Made by a program: the position numbers and the translations under genes. Below the pieces are notes generated by a model. It ran no database searches and was not told the DNA's origin. It saw nothing but the letters and a program-made list of their open reading frames with translations. A stretch of 39,679 nt of DNA, taken from a virus. The DNA is taken from positions 1 to 39,679 of the IMG/VR virus record IMGVR_UViG_3300046524_000180; one strand, given 5' to 3'. This document shows positions 38,186 through 39,679 of this stretch, piece by piece; positions within the stretch are counted from its first letter, which is position 1; the number at the start of each line of letters is the position of its first letter.

Positions 38186-39249
38186 GATTTTCCGCCCCCG
38201 TTGCGCAGGAAAATTCCTGCGGTGTGCCGAATCATAGCTCTCGCAGGGCGCTCGAAAAAGAAATATACAAAAAGCGATGCGGCCACGAGAACCGCTAGGC
38301 AAATATAAAAATGAGCCGTAACCCCCATCGGATATACCCCCTTCAGTTTCTCCCCGAACCAAAGCATCACTGGCATCTGTAACAGATACATCGCATAGCT
38401 TGCTTCGCCGAGCGTCACCGCCGCGCGGTGCTCGAGCAAGCCAAAGCGTGGCAGCGAAGCTATCACCCATATCCCGGCAAGGAACAGTGGTGCATATAGC
38501 CCGTTCGCGGAGTAAGCCTTGAGCCCGATCAGCGGAGACACGAAGTACACCAGTGCGACAGCAGCGACGCTGCCGGTGCACATAAACGCTATTGGAGCGG
38601 GCCCCGGCTTCTTGAGTTGGAATGCGGTGCCCGCCACCGCGCCGAGTACGAACTCGTCTATGTGCATCAGCGGGAAATAGAAAATGAAGTCGTGGGACTT
38701 CGACGGAAACGCTTCATAGTGGAAACGCAGTAAGTAGAAGGTCAGGATCTGCGTTGTGAACCACAGCGCGACCGCGGCGGCGGTCGTGACTCTCAGGTTC
38801 TTTCGCGTCAATGCGTCAGCAAAAAACGGGAATACCAGGTAGAACAGCGCTTCGACCGAAAGCGACCAGCCGGGCGCATTCAATGTCAGCGGATAACCGG
38901 GCACCCACGATTGCAACAACAAGGCTGAGAGGACAATCTGTGCGGGCGTAGAGGCTGAGATCCAAATCACACTTAGCGCCAAAGCCAGCAGATACACCGG
39001 GTAGATTCGCGCGACTCGTGCCACCCAGTATTCTTTCTTTTCGAACCAGTTCATCGGCGTCTGGTAGACCGTCGCCATAATGAAGCCGGACAGGCAGTAA
39101 AAGAACGACACGGCGTTATTTCCACGCGCGATCGGCAGATGAAGCCAAGTTGCATCAAATGGCGGGACGGCCTGACCGAAGTGGAACAGAACGACGAATA
39201 GTGCGGCGATAAAGCGAAGCGGCGTGAGACGACGCAAATGTTGGTGCAC
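38173..39249 (-). CDS. second acyltransferase family 3 membrane protein
   Basis: I chose GTG 39249 because the family begins right after it; the frame is open to 39324. The 358 residues open with LTPLRFIAALFVVLFHFGQA, which holds Arg12 and His23 (the R-X10-H motif), then NNAVSFFYCLSGFIMATVYQ, VARVARIYPVYLLALALSVI and LNAPGWSLSVEALFYLVFPF, all family 3 blocks, and about ten membrane helices. It is only distantly like the acyltransferase at 33855. It lies at the very end of the prophage, next to the attachment site, as serotype-converting genes often do. Confidence 0.85.
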   Translation of the reverse strand: MHQHLRRLTPLRFIAALFVVLFHFGQAVPPFDATWLHLPIARGNNAVSFFYCLSGFIMATVYQTPMNWFEKKEYWVARVARIYPVYLLALALSVIWISASTPAQIVLSALLLQSWVPGYPLTLNAPGWSLSVEALFYLVFPFFADALTRKNLRVTTAAAVALWFTTQILTFYLLRFHYEAFPSKSHDFIFYFPLMHIDEFVLGAVAGTAFQLKKPGPAPIAFMCTGSVAAVALVYFVSPLIGLKAYSANGLYAPLFLAGIWVIASLPRFGLLEHRAAVTLGEASYAMYLLQMPVMLWFGEKLKGVYPMGVTAHFYICLAVLVAASLFVYFFFERPARAMIRHTAGIFLRNGGGKSWKR

Positions 39250-39380
39250 GGAAGTTCTCAGGCAAAACTTTGTAATGGAGCGCAGTCTACAACAAGATTT
39301 GGTAAGGGTCGGGTGATACAGCACTCATGCAGTGCCAGCCTTATGCCAGCATCCCTTATCCGAGCGCCTGTTTGCAAGAA

Positions 39381-39409
39381 TTTGCGGGGGTTCGAGTCCC
39401 CCGCACGCC
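39381..39409 (+). repeat. tRNA T-arm-like fragment near the prophage end
   Basis: GCGGGGG, TTCGAGT, CCCCCGC resembles a complete T stem-loop, followed by GCACGCC. No matching 5' acceptor (GGCGTGC) or anticodon arm is found within 100 bases upstream. Bases 39385-39402 match 39573-39590 at 17 of 18 positions, so it is a near-copy of the tRNA-Ser T arm 188 bases downstream. Confidence 0.55.
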
Positions 39410-39554
39410 GCGCTAGGGTCACCCAAAAAACCGTACCTATGGAGTCTGTCTCGGTAGGCCAATTATGGGTTTGCGAGCTACGGTTTGGCGATTCAAGGGT
39501 ACGAGGCACGATCGGTATGTATTTGATTTTGCTAGTTTGACTAAGTCAACTCTG

Positions 39555-39601
39555 TATAGGTTAATAGCCTATCGGGGGTTCGAATCCCCCTCTCTCCGCC
39601 A
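39555..39601 (+). other. attR: attachment site: 3' end of a tRNA-Ser gene
   Basis: TATAGGTTAATAGCCTATC forms a long variable arm, followed by the T arm (CGGGGGTTCGAATCCCCC) and the 3' acceptor strand TCTCTCCGCCA ending in CCA. This is the 3' part of a serine tRNA (class II). The 5' half is absent: the sequence before 39555 does not form an anticodon or D arm. Integrases that use tRNA genes leave this 3' fragment at one prophage end while the intact gene stays at the other, presumably to the left of this window. Confidence 0.75.
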
Positions 39602-39613
39602 GGAACGAATGAT

Positions 39614-39648
39614 AAGCCGTTGAATCCGTAAGGATTCAGCGGCTTTTT
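39614..39648 (+). terminator. host intrinsic terminator downstream of tRNA-Ser
   Basis: AAGCCGTTGAATCC, loop GTAA, GGATTCAGCGGCTT: a 14-bp stem with one U-G pair and a T-run at 39644-39648. Most likely the original terminator of the tRNA-Ser transcript, so bases from here on are host DNA. Confidence 0.8.
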
Positions 39649-39679
39649 GTTTTGGCTTGCCGCCCGAGCGTCAAACTGG

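Noticed and set aside
39370-39610. A complete tRNA gene at the right end
   Set aside because: Both T arms lack a matching 5' acceptor strand, D arm and anticodon arm, so neither is an intact tRNA.

Overview
The window is the right-hand two thirds of a temperate prophage in a GC-rich betaproteobacterium, most likely Burkholderia, Paraburkholderia or a close relative. Codon use is strongly GC-biased at third positions. The mixture of a lambda-type head with a Mu-type contractile tail is common in prophages of that group. The integrase and repressor end is not present: the window opens inside the early operon. The right prophage end is present as the 3' part of a tRNA-Ser gene (39555-39601), followed by what looks like the host gene's own terminator.

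Layout. (1) 1-5902 is a tightly overlapped early operon: two winged-helix proteins, a lambda O-like replication initiator that carries an iteron origin inside its own gene, a DUF1064 nuclease, a SANT-like protein, DUF4406, a YbcO-type DUF1364 nuclease, an XF1762-like protein, several small unknowns and a zinc-ribbon/Q-like protein at the end. (2) 5903-9180 is a cargo region: a membrane protein resembling the TRADD-N-associated membrane domain of conflict systems, and a secreted beta-helix (pectate-lyase-3-like) protein between two non-coding stretches that fold into long helices ending in terminators. (3) 9183-19441 holds a GpZ-like protein, an HNH nuclease, a candidate cos/pac region, terminase, gpW, portal, S49 protease, an acidic scaffold-like protein, an enlarged decoration protein, the major capsid protein and FII. 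(4) 19438-31406 is a Mu-like myovirus tail: terminator-like protein, DUF2635, sheath, tube, assembly chaperone with a programmed -1 frameshift, tape measure, gpN, gpP, gp45 to gp48 and a glycine-rich fibre.

(5) 31460-34994 is a conversion region: a SAM methyltransferase, then on the minus strand a DNA-binding regulator, an SGNH-hydrolase lipoprotein, a decayed outer-membrane-like gene and an OafA-type acyltransferase. (6) 35172-37978 is the lysis region: a coiled-coil membrane protein, GH19 endolysin, HNH-like protein, holin-like protein, lipoprotein, DUF1353 and one small unknown. (7) 37988-39249 is a second acyltransferase with a small overlapping gene, followed by the attachment site.

How it fits together: the O-like protein would bind the iterons in its own gene to start replication. 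A Q-like protein would let polymerase read through the many intrinsic terminators that sit between the late genes. Terminase would recognise the clustered heptamers around its small-subunit gene and fill the lambda-like head, which joins a Mu-like tail. In the lysogen, the acyltransferases, the SGNH lipoprotein and possibly the membrane protein at 6018 would change the host surface or exclude other phages. The observations I rate highest are the origin in the O gene, the GGGAAAC frameshift site, the packaging-site candidate, the paired structured non-coding regions and the TRADD-associated-type membrane cargo gene.
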